Of a stretch of 64,000 nucleotides of DNA, positions 37,900 through 47,076 are shown in pieces. Each line of letters opens with the position of its first letter. Within the stretch, counting starts at the first letter, position 1. The notes beneath the pieces were generated by a model. That model did not search any database, had not been told where the DNA came from, and was given only the letters and a program-made list of their open reading frames with translations. A program made the position numbers and the translations under genes. The stretch lies in NCBI RefSeq assembly GCF_000010085.1, contig NC_007712.1, positions 1,116,001 to 1,180,000 of the forward strand, written 5' to 3'. The stretch comes from Sodalis glossinidius str. 'morsitans' (GTDB lineage Bacteria > Pseudomonadota > Gammaproteobacteria > Enterobacterales > Enterobacteriaceae).

Positions 37900-38013
37900 G
37901 GAGGCTCCGTGGGTGCTCTCGCAACACTACCTTGTGAACTCGGTCAGGTCCGGAAGGAAGCAGCCGCAGCAAGCGACGTGTGTGCCGGGATGTCGCTGGC
38001 GGGGCCTCCACCC
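37900..38013 (+). ncRNA. ffs: 4.5S RNA (signal recognition particle RNA)
   Basis: This is the RNA of the bacterial signal recognition particle, which binds Ffh. The central conserved part GGTCAGGTCCGGAAGGAAGC (with the GGAA tetraloop and the symmetric and asymmetric loops of domain IV) and the second strand TGTGCCGGGATGT are present. The ends pair as GGAGGCTCC with the 3' GGGGCCTCC segment. The length is 114 nt, the same as E. coli. Located beside atl/ybaZ, as in E. coli. Confidence 0.97.
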
Positions 38014-38494
38014 ATTTCAGCTGCCACTCGTCCTGTCATGACGCAACATACCCACGTGCCACTTTGGATCACTCCCTCTTTCAGTGGAAATAAGGCGTGT
38101 TTTTCCCGCTATTGCCCTTTATTAATGGCGTGGGGAAATCGTATCTGCCGGCCAGTGCATTCCCGTCCGGCACCTGTAAAAATACAATTGTACGAAATGA
38201 CGTCAGGGCAACCCAGCGAAAATGAGGGAAATCCGATGCAATAGGCGCTTGACTGTGTAGCTTTTGACCTGCCTATAGAAAAGTCCAATAATGTTATTAA
38301 CCAGTATGATAACGCACTCGCCATTTACACCTACATCGCGCGCCAGACAAATAGGAAGTTAACCTGACGTCAATGGCGCGAAAAAGAGCGTATTTCAGCA
38401 GGAGCGGGCAATAGGTAATTTAATTGCCGGCGGGTAAAAAAGGTATTAATAGTCATGTTTATTAACACCAACATTATATTTAGAATAATCAGTT
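38014..38494. other. Gene-free stretch between ffs and hha
   Basis: E. coli has ybaA, ylaB, ylaC and maa here. In these 481 bases I find no remnant with recognisable protein similarity. A 71-codon open frame on the minus strand (38109-38324) has no family features. The part next to hha (38270-38490) is AT-rich. Confidence 0.5.
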
Positions 38495-38698
38495 TTAGCG
38501 TACATACTTCCAGACGGAAACCGGTACTTTGTCGTATAGCTTGTTCATCGTCAGTTCCGCCAGACGATGATCGGCGGCGGAATTGAATATCTCTAGCTCG
38601 TCATCGGACAGTTCATATTTGTTTTTTTCAATCACACGCTCAAGGGTTTCCAGCGTTCTGCACTTCCTCAAGCGCATTAAATAGTCGATCTTTTTCAT
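38495..38698 (-). CDS. hha: Hemolysin expression-modulating protein Hha
   Basis: Hha is a small partner of H-NS that helps silence horizontally acquired genes, including virulence islands. The 67-residue product is typical: DYLMRLRKC, TLERVIEKNKYELSDDELEIF, AADHRLAELTMNKLYDKVP and the C-terminus VSVWKYVR. It is slightly shorter at the N-terminus than E. coli Hha (72). It follows tomB in the same direction with a 46-base gap, forming the tomB-hha toxin-antitoxin-like pair. Intact. Confidence 0.96.
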   Translation of the reverse strand: MKKIDYLMRLRKCRTLETLERVIEKNKYELSDDELEIFNSAADHRLAELTMNKLYDKVPVSVWKYVR

Positions 38699-38744
38699 TT
38701 TTACCTTTTCGTACAGTCAGTTGAACGGGGATGTGCTTACTTTC

Positions 38745-39104
38745 TCAGGTTGTACAGAGCTCTGTCTCCGAGAATGTTCCGAATAAACGCCTGCGGCTGC
38801 GCCGCCAGCGCTGTATATCGTAATTATTGATGCCATAGCTACTGAACAGGGTAAAAGTATCGTCTAAAAAGGTTTCAGCCTGATCGGTAAGCTCACTTTC
38901 ATTATGGTATTTAAGTTTGAAGATGACAATATTCGCCGCTATGTGCTCAATTAATTCGTTAAGCTGCAAATTGACGGCGGAACTTGGGTCATTTACCCAA
39001 CCATGATAGCTGTTGCCCAGACTGGCAATGCCTTCATCATAGAGATTTTCACACAGGTATTTCAATTGCGCAATATCGTAGCGTTTGGGTGAATACTCAT
39101 CCAT
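38745..39104 (-). CDS. tomB: Hha toxicity modulator TomB
   Basis: TomB (YbaJ) antagonises Hha and affects biofilm formation. I start at 39104 (MDEYSPKRYDIAQLKYLCENLY), where an AGGAGG ribosome site stands 6 bases upstream; the frame is open further upstream without family sequence. The 119-residue product has HGWVNDPSSAVNLQLNELIEHIA, FLDDTFTLFSSYGIN and RRSRRRLFGTF. It is upstream of hha. Intact. Confidence 0.95.
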   Translation of the reverse strand: MDEYSPKRYDIAQLKYLCENLYDEGIASLGNSYHGWVNDPSSAVNLQLNELIEHIAANIVIFKLKYHNESELTDQAETFLDDTFTLFSSYGINNYDIQRWRRSRRRLFGTFSETELCTT

Positions 39105-39620
39105 ATCAGCCCTCCTAACACATAGCAATTGCAGTGATCTTAAAACCCGGCTGGGGACATGGATCGATACCCACTTCGCCCATTCCAGATTAAAGATAGG
39201 ATATTTTAGGCGATTTGGCATCCCTTGCTTACATTAACTTACAGTCCCTGAGTCATAGCCTGCCGTGACGGCAAAGCTCAGGTAAACAGCGTGGGATAGG
39301 GCCTCAGCGTTCTCTCGTTGCCGGCGCGCTAGTGCGGAATGAAACGGTACGGCTGAATAACATTATACAGTGCTGTATGCGCGATTAGTACTTTAAAATT
39401 AGCAGACATGTCGGATAAATAAAAGAGTGTTTTCTTCTTATTCACTCGATTACAATATTTGTTTACAAATATGCGTAAATCCCTGCATTACCCTTACAAC
39501 GTTCGTGTATAGACCATTTTGCTGTCTGACGGCGGCAAATAAAAAGCGCTGAAGGTATTTCTCCCGGCGTAGCGATGCGCTGACTTTCTCTCTTGGCCCC
39601 GATGAGCCTCTCTTGCAAAG
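39105..39620. other. Gene-free stretch upstream of tomB
   Basis: These 516 bases separate tomB-hha from the ribosomal protein paralogues. The part nearest tomB should hold its promoter. The middle (39380-39500) is strongly AT-rich with short T and A runs, a typical H-NS-type environment. No coding remnant or hairpin terminator is clear. Confidence 0.45.
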
Positions 39621-39761
39621 TTAGCGGCGTTTTTTGCGTCCCTGAACCGCCTTAAAGCGCGGATTGGATTTGCAAATTACGTACACACGCCCGCGGCGGC
39701 GGACCACCTGACAATCAGGATAACGCGTTTTGGCGCTCGCAAGTGAACTTAATACCTTCAT
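39621..39761 (-). CDS. rpmJ2: Zinc-independent 50S ribosomal protein bL36 paralogue
   Basis: YkgO-type bL36 lacks the zinc-binding cysteine set and replaces the zinc form under zinc starvation. The 46-residue product (MKVLSSLASAKTRYPDCQVV ... GRVYVICKSNPRFKAVQGRKKRR) equals the E. coli YkgO length. The frame is open 16 codons further upstream, but this start matches the family. It lies downstream of the broken bL31 paralogue in the same direction, the E. coli ykgMO arrangement, with a Zur-like site upstream of the pair. Intact. Confidence 0.95.
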   Translation of the reverse strand: MKVLSSLASAKTRYPDCQVVRRRGRVYVICKSNPRFKAVQGRKKRR

Positions 39762-39780
39762 CTTAAAGTTGTCCTGTGGA

Positions 39781-40037
39781 TTATGACGGTTGATCGAGGA
39801 AACGGCCAAAGCGTTGGTTGAAACGTGCGGTGCTGCCGTCTTTGGCTACCGTGCGCTCTTTGCCGGTGTAATACGTGTGTGACGCGCTGGAAACCTCCAG
39901 GGTGACATAGGGGTAGATTTGTCCTTCGTAGTCCACGTGCGGGTCGTGGCGATGGTAGATCCGACCTTAAACCAGACATCGGCCGTCGTGTCGTGAAAAA
40001 ACACCTGGCGATAAAGGGGATGAATATCGGGTTTCAT
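39781..40037 (-). pseudogene. rpmE2: Zinc-independent 50S ribosomal protein bL31 paralogue, frameshifted
   Basis: YkgM-type bL31 normally substitutes for zinc-containing bL31 when zinc is scarce. The start MKPDIHPLYRQVFFHD ... FKVGSTIATT is native. One base has been gained or lost at about 39935-39945, and the remainder (YEGQIYPYVTLEVSSASHTY, then YTGKERTVA, then ARFNQRFGRFL) is readable only in another frame, ending at 39781. In the first frame unrelated residues follow to 39846. A single lesion points to recent loss. It has a good ribosome site (AAAGGAGA). Confidence 0.9.
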
Positions 40038-40056
40038 CATGCTTCTCCTTTTTGTT

Positions 40057-40068
40057 ATGTTATAACAT
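40057..40068 (-). promoter_or_regulatory. Zur-like operator upstream of rpmE2-rpmJ2
   Basis: A perfect 12-bp palindrome ATGTTATAACAT in an AT-rich setting matches the core of gamma-proteobacterial Zur boxes and lies 20 bases upstream of rpmE2. In E. coli the ykgMO genes are known Zur targets. Confidence 0.7.
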
Positions 40069-40137
40069 TTTAATTATAGCGCCAGGAAAGACATTATACA
40101 ATTGCCGTTCGGGTGTTAGCCGTTTTATGCCGCGGAC

Positions 40138-40161
40138 AAAAAAAGGGCCGCAAAGCGGCCC
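40138..40161 (-). terminator. Intrinsic terminator of acrAB
   Basis: On the minus strand a perfect 7-bp stem GGGCCGC / GCGGCCC with a TTT loop is followed by seven T, about 30 bases after the acrB stop. Confidence 0.9.
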
Positions 40162-40189
40162 TCGGGGAGTGGTATAATCACCTCGCGCC

Positions 40190-43100
40190 TTACGGCCGCG
40201 GCGGCGGATTCTCCACCGGATGTCCCTGCTCCAGTTCGTCCTGATGGCCTTTTTTACCGAAGCGGCGGCGCACCACCACAAAAAACACCGGTACAAAGAA
40301 AATAGCCAGCAGGGTAGCGGTAACCATCCCGCCCATCACGCCGGTACCGACCGCGTTTTGCGAGCCGGACCCGGTCCCGGTGCTGATAGCCAGGGGCAGT
40401 ACGCCGAGAATAAAGGCGAGGGAAGTCATCAGAATCGGCCGCAAGCGCATGCGTACCGCTTCCAGCGTTGCTTCTATCAGTCCTTTGCCTTCTTTTTCCA
40501 TCAGATCTTTGGCGAATTCCACGATTAATATCGCGTTCTTGGCCGATAGTCCGATAGTGGTCAGCAGACCAACCTGGAAATACACGTCATTGTTCAGACC
40601 GCGCAGCGTTGCCGCCAGCAGGGCGCCAATTACCCCCAGCGGTACAACCAGCATAACCGAGAACGGGATCGACCAGCTCTCATACAGCGCAGCCAGACAC
40701 AAGAACACCACGATTAGCGATATTGCATACAGCGCTGGGGCCTGGTTGCCAGACAACCGTTCCTGGTAGGACATGCCGGTCCAATCGTAACCGATTCCCG
40801 CCGGCAGTTTGCCCGCCAGTTGCTCCATTAATGCCATGGCTTCACCGGTACTTTTACCGGGCGCGGCTTCCCCCTGGATTTCCATTGACGGCAACCCGTT
40901 ATAGCGCTCCAGACGGGGTGAACCGTACTGCCAGCGAGCGGTAGTTACCGCCGATAACGGCACCATTTGGTTATCCGAACCGCGCACGTACCAGTTATTG
41001 ATATCCTGCGGCAGCATACGGTAGGGCGCGTCACCCTGGACATAAACCTTCTTCACGCGGCCGCGGTCGATGAAGTCATTAACATAACTGCCGCCGAGCG
41101 CTGCGCCAATGGTGGTATTGATATCCGACAGCGAAACCCCCAGCACCTCGGCTTTTTCGTGATCGACATCCAGCTTGTACTCTGGGGTATCTTCCAGACC
41201 GTTCGGGCGGACGCCTTGCAGTACATCAGGATGCTGTGCCACCATCCCCAGCAACTGGTTACGCGCGGCGGTCAGCTGTTCATGCCCCAGGTTATTCTCA
41301 TCGATCAATTCAAAGTCGAAACCGGTTGCGGTCCCCAGCTCGACGATTGCCGGCAGGTTAAACGCCAGCACGATGCCGTCCTTGATCTTCGAGAAAGCTT
41401 GGTTGGCGCGGGCGGTTATTGCGGGGACCTTATTCTCAGCCCCGGAACGCTCACCCCAGTCTTTCAGGCTGACGAACACGATACCGGAGTTCTGCCCGCG
41501 TCCGGCGAAACCGAACCCGTTGACGGTGAACACCGATCTGACGTTGTCTTTCTCATTGTTAAGATAGTACTGGGTCACTTCATCCAGCACATGCTGGGTG
41601 CGTTCCTGCGTCGCACCCGCCGGCAGCAGGGTCATCGTCAGGAAAACCCCTTGGTCTTCATCTGGCAGGAATGAGGTGGGCAGGCGGATAAACAACAGCG
41701 CCATGCCGACCACAATCAGCAGATAAATCAGCAGGTAGCGGCCGGTGCTATTTAGAATGTGGCCGATACTGTCGGTGTAATGATGAGTACTCTGATCGAA
41801 CTTTTTATTAAACCAACCGAAAAAGCCTGTGGTCTTGCCGTGGTCGCCTTTTTTGATGGGCTTGAGCAGGGTGGCGCACAGGGCAGGGGTCAGAACCAGC
41901 GCCACGATAACCGACAGAATCATTGCCGATACAATGGTGATGGAGAACTGACGGTAAATGGCGCCGGTTGAGCCGCCGAAGAACGCCATCGGTACAAACA
42001 CGGCGGACAACACCAGCGCGATCCCCACCAGGGCGCCCTGAATCTGGCCCATCGATTTCCGCGTAGCTTCAATGGGACTGAGTCCCTCCTCGGCCATAAC
42101 GCGCTCGACGTTTTCCACCACCACGATGGCGTCATCCACCAAGAGCCCGATGGCTAGCACGCAGGCGAACATCGTCAGGGTGTTAATGGTATAGCCAAAC
42201 GCCCCCAAGATGGCGAAGGTCCCCAACAAGACGACCGGCACCGCGATAGTCGGGATAAGCGTAGCGCGGAAGTTCTGCAAGAACAGATACATCACCAGGA
42301 ACACCAGGATGATGGCTTCCACCAGCGTTTTTACTACCTCGGTGATGGAAATCTTCACGAACGGCGTGGTGTCGTAGGGGTAAACCACTTTCAGCCCCGC
42401 GGGGAAGTTGGCCTGTAGCCGTCCCAGCTCTGCTTTGACCGCGTTGGCGGTATCCAGCGCATTGGCGCCGGTGGCGAGCTTAATCCCCAGACCCGTGGCG
42501 GGCTGGCCGTTAATGCGGGCGATGATGTCATAACTTTCACCCCCGAGCGCAATCGTGGCCACATCCTTCAGCCGGACCTGCGAGCCATCGGGATTGACCT
42601 TCAGCTGGATTTTACCGAACTCGTCGGTGGTTTTCAGCCGAGTTTGCACGATGATCGACGTGTTAAGCTGCTGCCCTTTCACCGGAGGGGATCCCCCCAA
42701 CTGGCCTGCGGCGATCTGGTTGTTCTGGACCTCAAGCGCACTGATGACATCTACCGGCGTTAATTGAAAGTTATTAAGCTTGTTAGGATCGAGCCAAATA
42801 CGCATCGCATATTGGGCGCCGAACAGTTGCACTTCGCCTACGCCGTTGGTACGACTGATGGGATCTTTCAGCGAGGAGCCGACATAATCCGCGATATCTT
42901 CCTGAGTCATGTTTTTATCATCGCTGATAAAACCGGCGACCATGAGGAAGCTGGCGCTGGATTTCTGCACCTGTACACCTTGTTGCTGAACTTCTTGCGG
43001 CAGCAGCGGCATCGCAAGCTGCAGTTTGTTCTGCACCTGAACCTGGGCGATATCCGGATCGGCACCCGATTCAAAGGTCAGCGTGATGGTCGCGGTACCG

Positions 43101-43354
43101 GACGAGTCGCTATCGGACGCCATGTACATCAAATGGTCGATGCCGTTCATATTCTGTTCGACTATTTGCGTCACGCTGTCTTGCAACGTTGAGGCGTCCG
43201 CGCCGGGATATGTCGCTGTGATGCGGATCGTCGGCGGCGCGATAGCCGGATACTGTTCGATGGGCAGCTTGAGTATCGACAGTGCCCCCGCCAGCATGAT
43301 GATAATGGCAATCACCCATGCGAATATGGGCCGATCGATAAAGTACTTAGACAT
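40190..43354 (-). CDS. acrB: Multidrug efflux RND permease AcrB
   Basis: AcrB is the inner-membrane proton/drug antiporter of the AcrAB-TolC pump. The 1054-residue protein (E. coli 1049) starts MSKYFIDRPIFAWVIAIIIM and has the RND repeat architecture: two sets of six helices and two large periplasmic loops. The proton-relay paired aspartates are in LLVDDAIVVVENVERVMAEEG, and the second-repeat counterparts are in GLSAKNAILIVEFAKDL. It lies 18 bases downstream of acrA. Intact. Confidence 0.97.
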   Translation of the reverse strand: MSKYFIDRPIFAWVIAIIIMLAGALSILKLPIEQYPAIAPPTIRITATYPGADASTLQDSVTQIVEQNMNGIDHLMYMASDSDSSGTATITLTFESGADPDIAQVQVQNKLQLAMPLLPQEVQQQGVQVQKSSASFLMVAGFISDDKNMTQEDIADYVGSSLKDPISRTNGVGEVQLFGAQYAMRIWLDPNKLNNFQLTPVDVISALEVQNNQIAAGQLGGSPPVKGQQLNTSIIVQTRLKTTDEFGKIQLKVNPDGSQVRLKDVATIALGGESYDIIARINGQPATGLGIKLATGANALDTANAVKAELGRLQANFPAGLKVVYPYDTTPFVKISITEVVKTLVEAIILVFLVMYLFLQNFRATLIPTIAVPVVLLGTFAILGAFGYTINTLTMFACVLAIGLLVDDAIVVVENVERVMAEEGLSPIEATRKSMGQIQGALVGIALVLSAVFVPMAFFGGSTGAIYRQFSITIVSAMILSVIVALVLTPALCATLLKPIKKGDHGKTTGFFGWFNKKFDQSTHHYTDSIGHILNSTGRYLLIYLLIVVGMALLFIRLPTSFLPDEDQGVFLTMTLLPAGATQERTQHVLDEVTQYYLNNEKDNVRSVFTVNGFGFAGRGQNSGIVFVSLKDWGERSGAENKVPAITARANQAFSKIKDGIVLAFNLPAIVELGTATGFDFELIDENNLGHEQLTAARNQLLGMVAQHPDVLQGVRPNGLEDTPEYKLDVDHEKAEVLGVSLSDINTTIGAALGGSYVNDFIDRGRVKKVYVQGDAPYRMLPQDINNWYVRGSDNQMVPLSAVTTARWQYGSPRLERYNGLPSMEIQGEAAPGKSTGEAMALMEQLAGKLPAGIGYDWTGMSYQERLSGNQAPALYAISLIVVFLCLAALYESWSIPFSVMLVVPLGVIGALLAATLRGLNNDVYFQVGLLTTIGLSAKNAILIVEFAKDLMEKEGKGLIEATLEAVRMRLRPILMTSLAFILGVLPLAISTGTGSGSQNAVGTGVMGGMVTATLLAIFFVPVFFVVVRRRFGKKGHQDELEQGHPVENPPPRP

Positions 43355-43372
43355 AAGGGTTACCCGTTCCTG

Positions 43373-44569
43373 TTAAGACTTGCTAGCGGTGTCAGGCTGA
43401 GGTTGTTCCGGTTGTTTTTCCTGGTTGGTCACCTCTTTGGGAGTGACCTGCATGCAGGGTTTCACCTTCTGCACACCGGCGACGATGACTTTGTCGCCTT
43501 CCTGTAACCCGGCGGTGACCAACCATTTATCGCCAATCGCCTGCGGCGCCGTGACTTGGCGGATAGCGACTTTATTATTGCTATCGACCACCATGGCGCT
43601 CGCCTCGCCGCGGGGCGTGTGGGTTACGCCCTGTTGAGGTACGAGTAACGCGTTTTCATTGACGCCCTGATCCAATCTGGCGCGTACAAACATACCCGGC
43701 AACAGCGTGTGTTGCGGATTAGGGAAAATGGCGCGCAGCGTAATGGAGCCCGTGGTTTCATCCACCGTGACGTCGGAAAATTCCAGCGTACCTGTCTGCG
43801 CATATTCGCCGCCGTTTTCCATCAGCAGATGCACTGTCGACTTGCCGTCACGCTGTTTCAGCGTGCCGTTTTCCAGCTCCTGGCGCAGACGCAGAAAATC
43901 GTTACTTGATTGAGTCACGTCGACATACATAGGGTCCAACTGCTGCACGGTCGCCATGGCCGTTGTTTGCGCGCTGGTGATCAACGCGCCTTCGGTGAAG
44001 GCGGATTTGCCGATGCGGCCGCTTATCGGAGACGTGACGCGGGTGTAAGCCAGATTAATGCGGGCGGTTTTCAGCGCGGCCTGAGCGGTCTGCACGGCGG
44101 CATCATTTTGCGCCAGGGTGGCCACCGCCTGATCATAGTCCTGGCGGCTGACATAGCTGGTGGAGAGCAGTTTTTTATAGCGGTTGACGGTCACCCGGGC
44201 AATGCCGGCATTCGCCTGTGCCTGTGCCAGATCGCCCTTGGCGCTGTTATAGGCGGCCTGATAGGTTGCAGGGTCAATCTGATAGAGAGACACACCTGCC
44301 GTAACATCGCTGCCTTCGACAAAGTTACGTTTCAGGATAATACCATCGACCTGCGGGCGGACCTCCGCGACACGAAAAGCGGCTGTGCGGCCCGGTAAGT
44401 CGGTGGTGACATTCAGTGCTTGTTTTTTTAGCGTCACAACGCCCACTTCGGGAGCCTGCTGCTGATTTCCTGCTTTGTTGGCTTCTTTATTATCACAGCC
44501 TGCGAGAATAAAACTGCCGGAAAGCATAAGAACGGCTGCCAGAGGCAATAGCCCTCTGTTTTTGTTCAT
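43373..44569 (-). CDS. acrA: Multidrug efflux periplasmic adaptor AcrA
   Basis: AcrA is the lipoprotein adaptor bridging AcrB and TolC. I start at 44569 (MNKNRGLLPLAAVLMLSG), the family start; the open frame extends 13 codons upstream. The 398-residue product has a lipobox LAGC (cysteine at residue 25), the lipoyl half motifs VRPQVDGIILKRNFVEGSDV, the alpha-hairpin (DLAQAQANAGIARVTVNRYK ...) and beta-barrel DVTVDETTGSITLRAIFPNP. Transcribed with acrB and divergent from acrR. Intact. Confidence 0.97.
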   Translation of the reverse strand: MNKNRGLLPLAAVLMLSGSFILAGCDNKEANKAGNQQQAPEVGVVTLKKQALNVTTDLPGRTAAFRVAEVRPQVDGIILKRNFVEGSDVTAGVSLYQIDPATYQAAYNSAKGDLAQAQANAGIARVTVNRYKKLLSTSYVSRQDYDQAVATLAQNDAAVQTAQAALKTARINLAYTRVTSPISGRIGKSAFTEGALITSAQTTAMATVQQLDPMYVDVTQSSNDFLRLRQELENGTLKQRDGKSTVHLLMENGGEYAQTGTLEFSDVTVDETTGSITLRAIFPNPQHTLLPGMFVRARLDQGVNENALLVPQQGVTHTPRGEASAMVVDSNNKVAIRQVTAPQAIGDKWLVTAGLQEGDKVIVAGVQKVKPCMQVTPKEVTNQEKQPEQPQPDTASKS

Positions 44570-44661
44570 AGATAAACCCCAAGATTCCGATTTGAAAAAA
44601 TTGATCAAGTGATCACAAGCCCCAAAGACAGTGCTGCGTTACATTTTTCATTATGCTATGT

Positions 44662-44685
44662 TACATACATTCTTGAATGTATGTA
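44662..44685. promoter_or_regulatory. AcrR operator between acrA and acrR
   Basis: Inverted half-sites TACATACATT and AATGTATGTA, separated by CTTG, form a 24-base palindrome. It is the known AcrR-binding palindrome of E. coli with changes only in the centre. It lies 28 bases before the acrR start and 93 bases before acrA. Confidence 0.92.
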
Positions 44686-44713
44686 AATCCAAAGATCCCG
44701 CTAAAACGGCACT

Positions 44714-45373
44714 ATGGCACGAAAAACCAAACGACAGGCTCAGGAAACCCGCCAGCATATACTGGACGCCGCCATCAAGGCCTTCTCAGAGAGAGGGGTA
44801 TCCGCCACATCACTTAATGATATCGCGGCACTGGCCGGGGTAACGCGCGGCGCGATTTATTGGCACTTCAAAAATAAAGCCGAGTTATTCAATGAAATAC
44901 TTCATACGGCTGACAGTAAGATCCAAGATTTTGAAACAGAGTATCAAACAAAATATCCAGACAATCCACTTTATGTGTTAACCGAGACAATGATTTACAT
45001 TCTTGACGCTACCGTTTCTAACCGCCAGTGGCGTGAGCTTATGGAAATTTTGTTTCATAAATGCGAATTCGTGGGTGAAATGGCGCTGTACCAGGAAGTG
45101 CGATCGCAATTGTTTGATGAATGTTACGGCCGGCTGGAAGCGACACTCGGCCGCTGCATCGAACAGCAGCAATTACCCGCAACGCTGCACTGCCGGCGTG
45201 CGGCGATCATGTTGCGCGCTTACATGACCGGCCTCATGGAAAACTGGCTGTTCATTCCCGGCAGTTTTGATCTGCAAGCCGAGTCGCGCACCCTGGTATT
45301 TGGGCTTATCGACATGCTGCGCATGAGCCCGATGTTGCGCTGCGGACAAAACGACGCGCCGCAATCCGCCTGA
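44714..45373 (+). CDS. acrR: TetR-family repressor AcrR
   Basis: AcrR represses acrAB and itself, and is released by drug binding. The 219-residue protein starts MARKTKRQAQETRQHILDAA, with the TetR helix-turn-helix at residues 30-55 (SLNDIAALAGVTRGAIYWHF) and an all-helical ligand domain including YMTGLMENWLF. It is divergent from acrA with the palindromic operator between them. E. coli mscK, normally next, has been deleted. Intact. Confidence 0.97.
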   Translation: MARKTKRQAQETRQHILDAAIKAFSERGVSATSLNDIAALAGVTRGAIYWHFKNKAELFNEILHTADSKIQDFETEYQTKYPDNPLYVLTETMIYILDATVSNRQWRELMEILFHKCEFVGEMALYQEVRSQLFDECYGRLEATLGRCIEQQQLPATLHCRRAAIMLRAYMTGLMENWLFIPGSFDLQAESRTLVFGLIDMLRMSPMLRCGQNDAPQSA

Positions 45374-45402
45374 GGATCTGCGCTTACATAGCCTGAAAAC
45401 GT

Positions 45403-45552
45403 TTACTCCGCCGTCTCCGCTTTGCGCAAGTAATCATTTTTGACGATTTCCAATGCCGCCAGCACCAGCTCCGGCGCCAGTTCATTTTTTTCCAGCAGCA
45501 TAATCAAATCGATCGCCAATCTGATTTCGGGGGATTCGTCTTCGAGGGTCAC
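45403..45552 (-). CDS. ybaM: Small protein YbaM
   Basis: This 49-residue protein of unknown function is conserved in enterobacteria upstream of mscK (downstream of priC). The minus strand reads TLEDESPEIRLAIDLIMLLE, then KNELAPELVLAALEIV, then KNDYLRKAETAE and stop, matching E. coli YbaM along its length. Translation starts at a GTG at 45550-45552 with an AGGAG site 6 bases upstream. It follows priC on the same strand by about 110 bases. Confidence 0.85.
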   Translation of the reverse strand: MTLEDESPEIRLAIDLIMLLEKNELAPELVLAALEIVKNDYLRKAETAE

Positions 45553-45661
45553 CTCGTTCTCCTGCACAACTCAGGCTGTAAACTGAAGTATAGATGATAT
45601 TATTTACATCTCTTAAAGATGAAAAGGTAATCCATTTGTTCCACCGGATGAATTATTTTGT

Positions 45662-46195
45662 TTATTCTCCCCGTTCCCGGCACTCTATTTGATATTCCAG
45701 ACGGGTCAATGCCTGCCGGCAACGCATAAGACGTCCTTCCAGCGCGGCGATTTCCTGCTGTAGCTGCCGAGTGCGGGCGAGATCGTTTGCAGCAGTGCGC
45801 AAGCTATCGCGATCGCAGATCATCGCCAGCAACCGCCGCTCATAATCCTGATGCTCGGCCAGTCGGGCATACACATCTTCGGCCGGCGTGCTGGCTGGGT
45901 GCTCGTGACGCAAATTTTGCGTGGCCAGCTCGCGTGAGAGTGCCAACATTTGATCGGTGAGCCGCTGGGCCAGCCAGGCAACGCGCTCGGTGCGGCCCTG
46001 TTCCACCGCGCTGGTCAAATGGGAGAGCGTTGCGCGGCTCTCGGACAGATAGTCCTGAAGCCGGTTGCCGCGCGCGCTGAACAACAGGGGATCGAAACGG
46101 GATTGCTGCACCAGTGGGTGTCCCTGAGTGTCGATGCGTGCGGCTAATTCGTTAAGTCGGGCGCCAAGGGCGGTAATCAGTTGAGATGCGTGCAC
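45662..46195 (-). CDS. priC: Primosomal replication protein N''
   Basis: PriC helps reload DnaB at stalled forks through an SSB-dependent route. The 177-residue protein (E. coli 175) is largely helical, with SRFDPLLFSARGNRLQDYL, VEQGRTERVAWLAQRLTDQ, EHQDYERRLLAMICDRD and a C-terminal helix rich in Arg/Glu (ALEGRLMRCRQALTRLEYQI). It is divergent from apt. Similarity is moderate, but length, motifs and place agree. Intact. Confidence 0.92.
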   Translation of the reverse strand: MHASQLITALGARLNELAARIDTQGHPLVQQSRFDPLLFSARGNRLQDYLSESRATLSHLTSAVEQGRTERVAWLAQRLTDQMLALSRELATQNLRHEHPASTPAEDVYARLAEHQDYERRLLAMICDRDSLRTAANDLARTRQLQQEIAALEGRLMRCRQALTRLEYQIECRERGE

Positions 46196-46450
46196 GCCAT
46201 TTACCTGTAATGAATGACATCGGAGTCGACTTTTATGATAATACCCCGTCGTTTTCAGTGATGCACAGCATTAACGCAGGGGGCGCAGCCTTGCGCCACG
46301 TCAATAATTTGCCTCTTCTACGTTTGCCGGCGGTTGCATTTTTGCGGTAGTTTGCATAGATTTGAGCGCTTTCGTGCGCGGTCAGTCTTGTTTTAGCCAT
46401 GACAGGCACCGCGTTGATGATGAATTGAGGTTTTTCCAGGCATACCCACT

Positions 46451-47002
46451 ATGACCGCTACGGAACAACAATTAGCATTAATCAAGCAAAGCATTAAATC
46501 GGTTCCGGACTATCCGAAACCCGGCATCCTGTTTCGCGATGTCACCAGCCTGCTGGAAAACTCGCGCGCCTATGCCGCCAGCATCGCGCTGTTGGCCGAT
46601 CGCTTTCGCGATGCCGGCCTGACGAAAATCGTTGGCACCGAAGCGCGTGGATTTCTGTTCGGCACACCGGTCGCTCTGGCGTTGGGGCTGGGGTTTGTTC
46701 CGGTGCGCAAGCCCGGCAAGCTGCCGCGTGAAACCATCAGTGAAAACTATGTGCTGGAATATGGCACCGACGGCCTCGAAATCCATAAAGACGCTATAGT
46801 ACCCGGCGATAAAGTACTGGTGGTGGACGATCTGCTGGCCACGGGAGGGACTATCTGCGCCACGGTGAAACTAATTCGGCGGCTCGGCGGCGAGGTGCAG
46901 GATGCGGCCTTCGTTATCAATTTGGCCTACCTCGGGGGTGAAACGCTTCTAAACAGTATCGGCGTAGCTAGTTATAGCCTGGTACTCTTCCCCGGCCACT
47001 GA
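46451..47002 (+). CDS. apt: Adenine phosphoribosyltransferase
   Basis: Apt salvages adenine to AMP with PRPP. The 183-residue protein matches the family length: SVPDYPKPGILFRDVTSLLE, IVGTEARGFLFGTPVALALG, RKPGKLPRETISENYVLEYG and the PRPP loop VLVVDDLLATGGT. It lies upstream of dnaX with a gap of 74 bases, as in E. coli. Intact. Confidence 0.97.
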   Translation: MTATEQQLALIKQSIKSVPDYPKPGILFRDVTSLLENSRAYAASIALLADRFRDAGLTKIVGTEARGFLFGTPVALALGLGFVPVRKPGKLPRETISENYVLEYGTDGLEIHKDAIVPGDKVLVVDDLLATGGTICATVKLIRRLGGEVQDAAFVINLAYLGGETLLNSIGVASYSLVLFPGH

Positions 47003-47076
47003 TGACAACAGCCTCGCGGTGCTGTGCTGTGCTGTGTTAGCATGGCCCTCTGTTCCCCCGACGTAAATCGCGACTC

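Noticed and set aside
37861..38244. 127-codon frame across the 4.5S RNA gene
   Set aside because: It is an accidental frame through ffs, whose sequence and structure are clear.
38109..38324. 71-codon minus-strand frame as a small membrane protein between ffs and hha
   Set aside because: No family resemblance, no clear ribosome site, and the region is otherwise non-coding.
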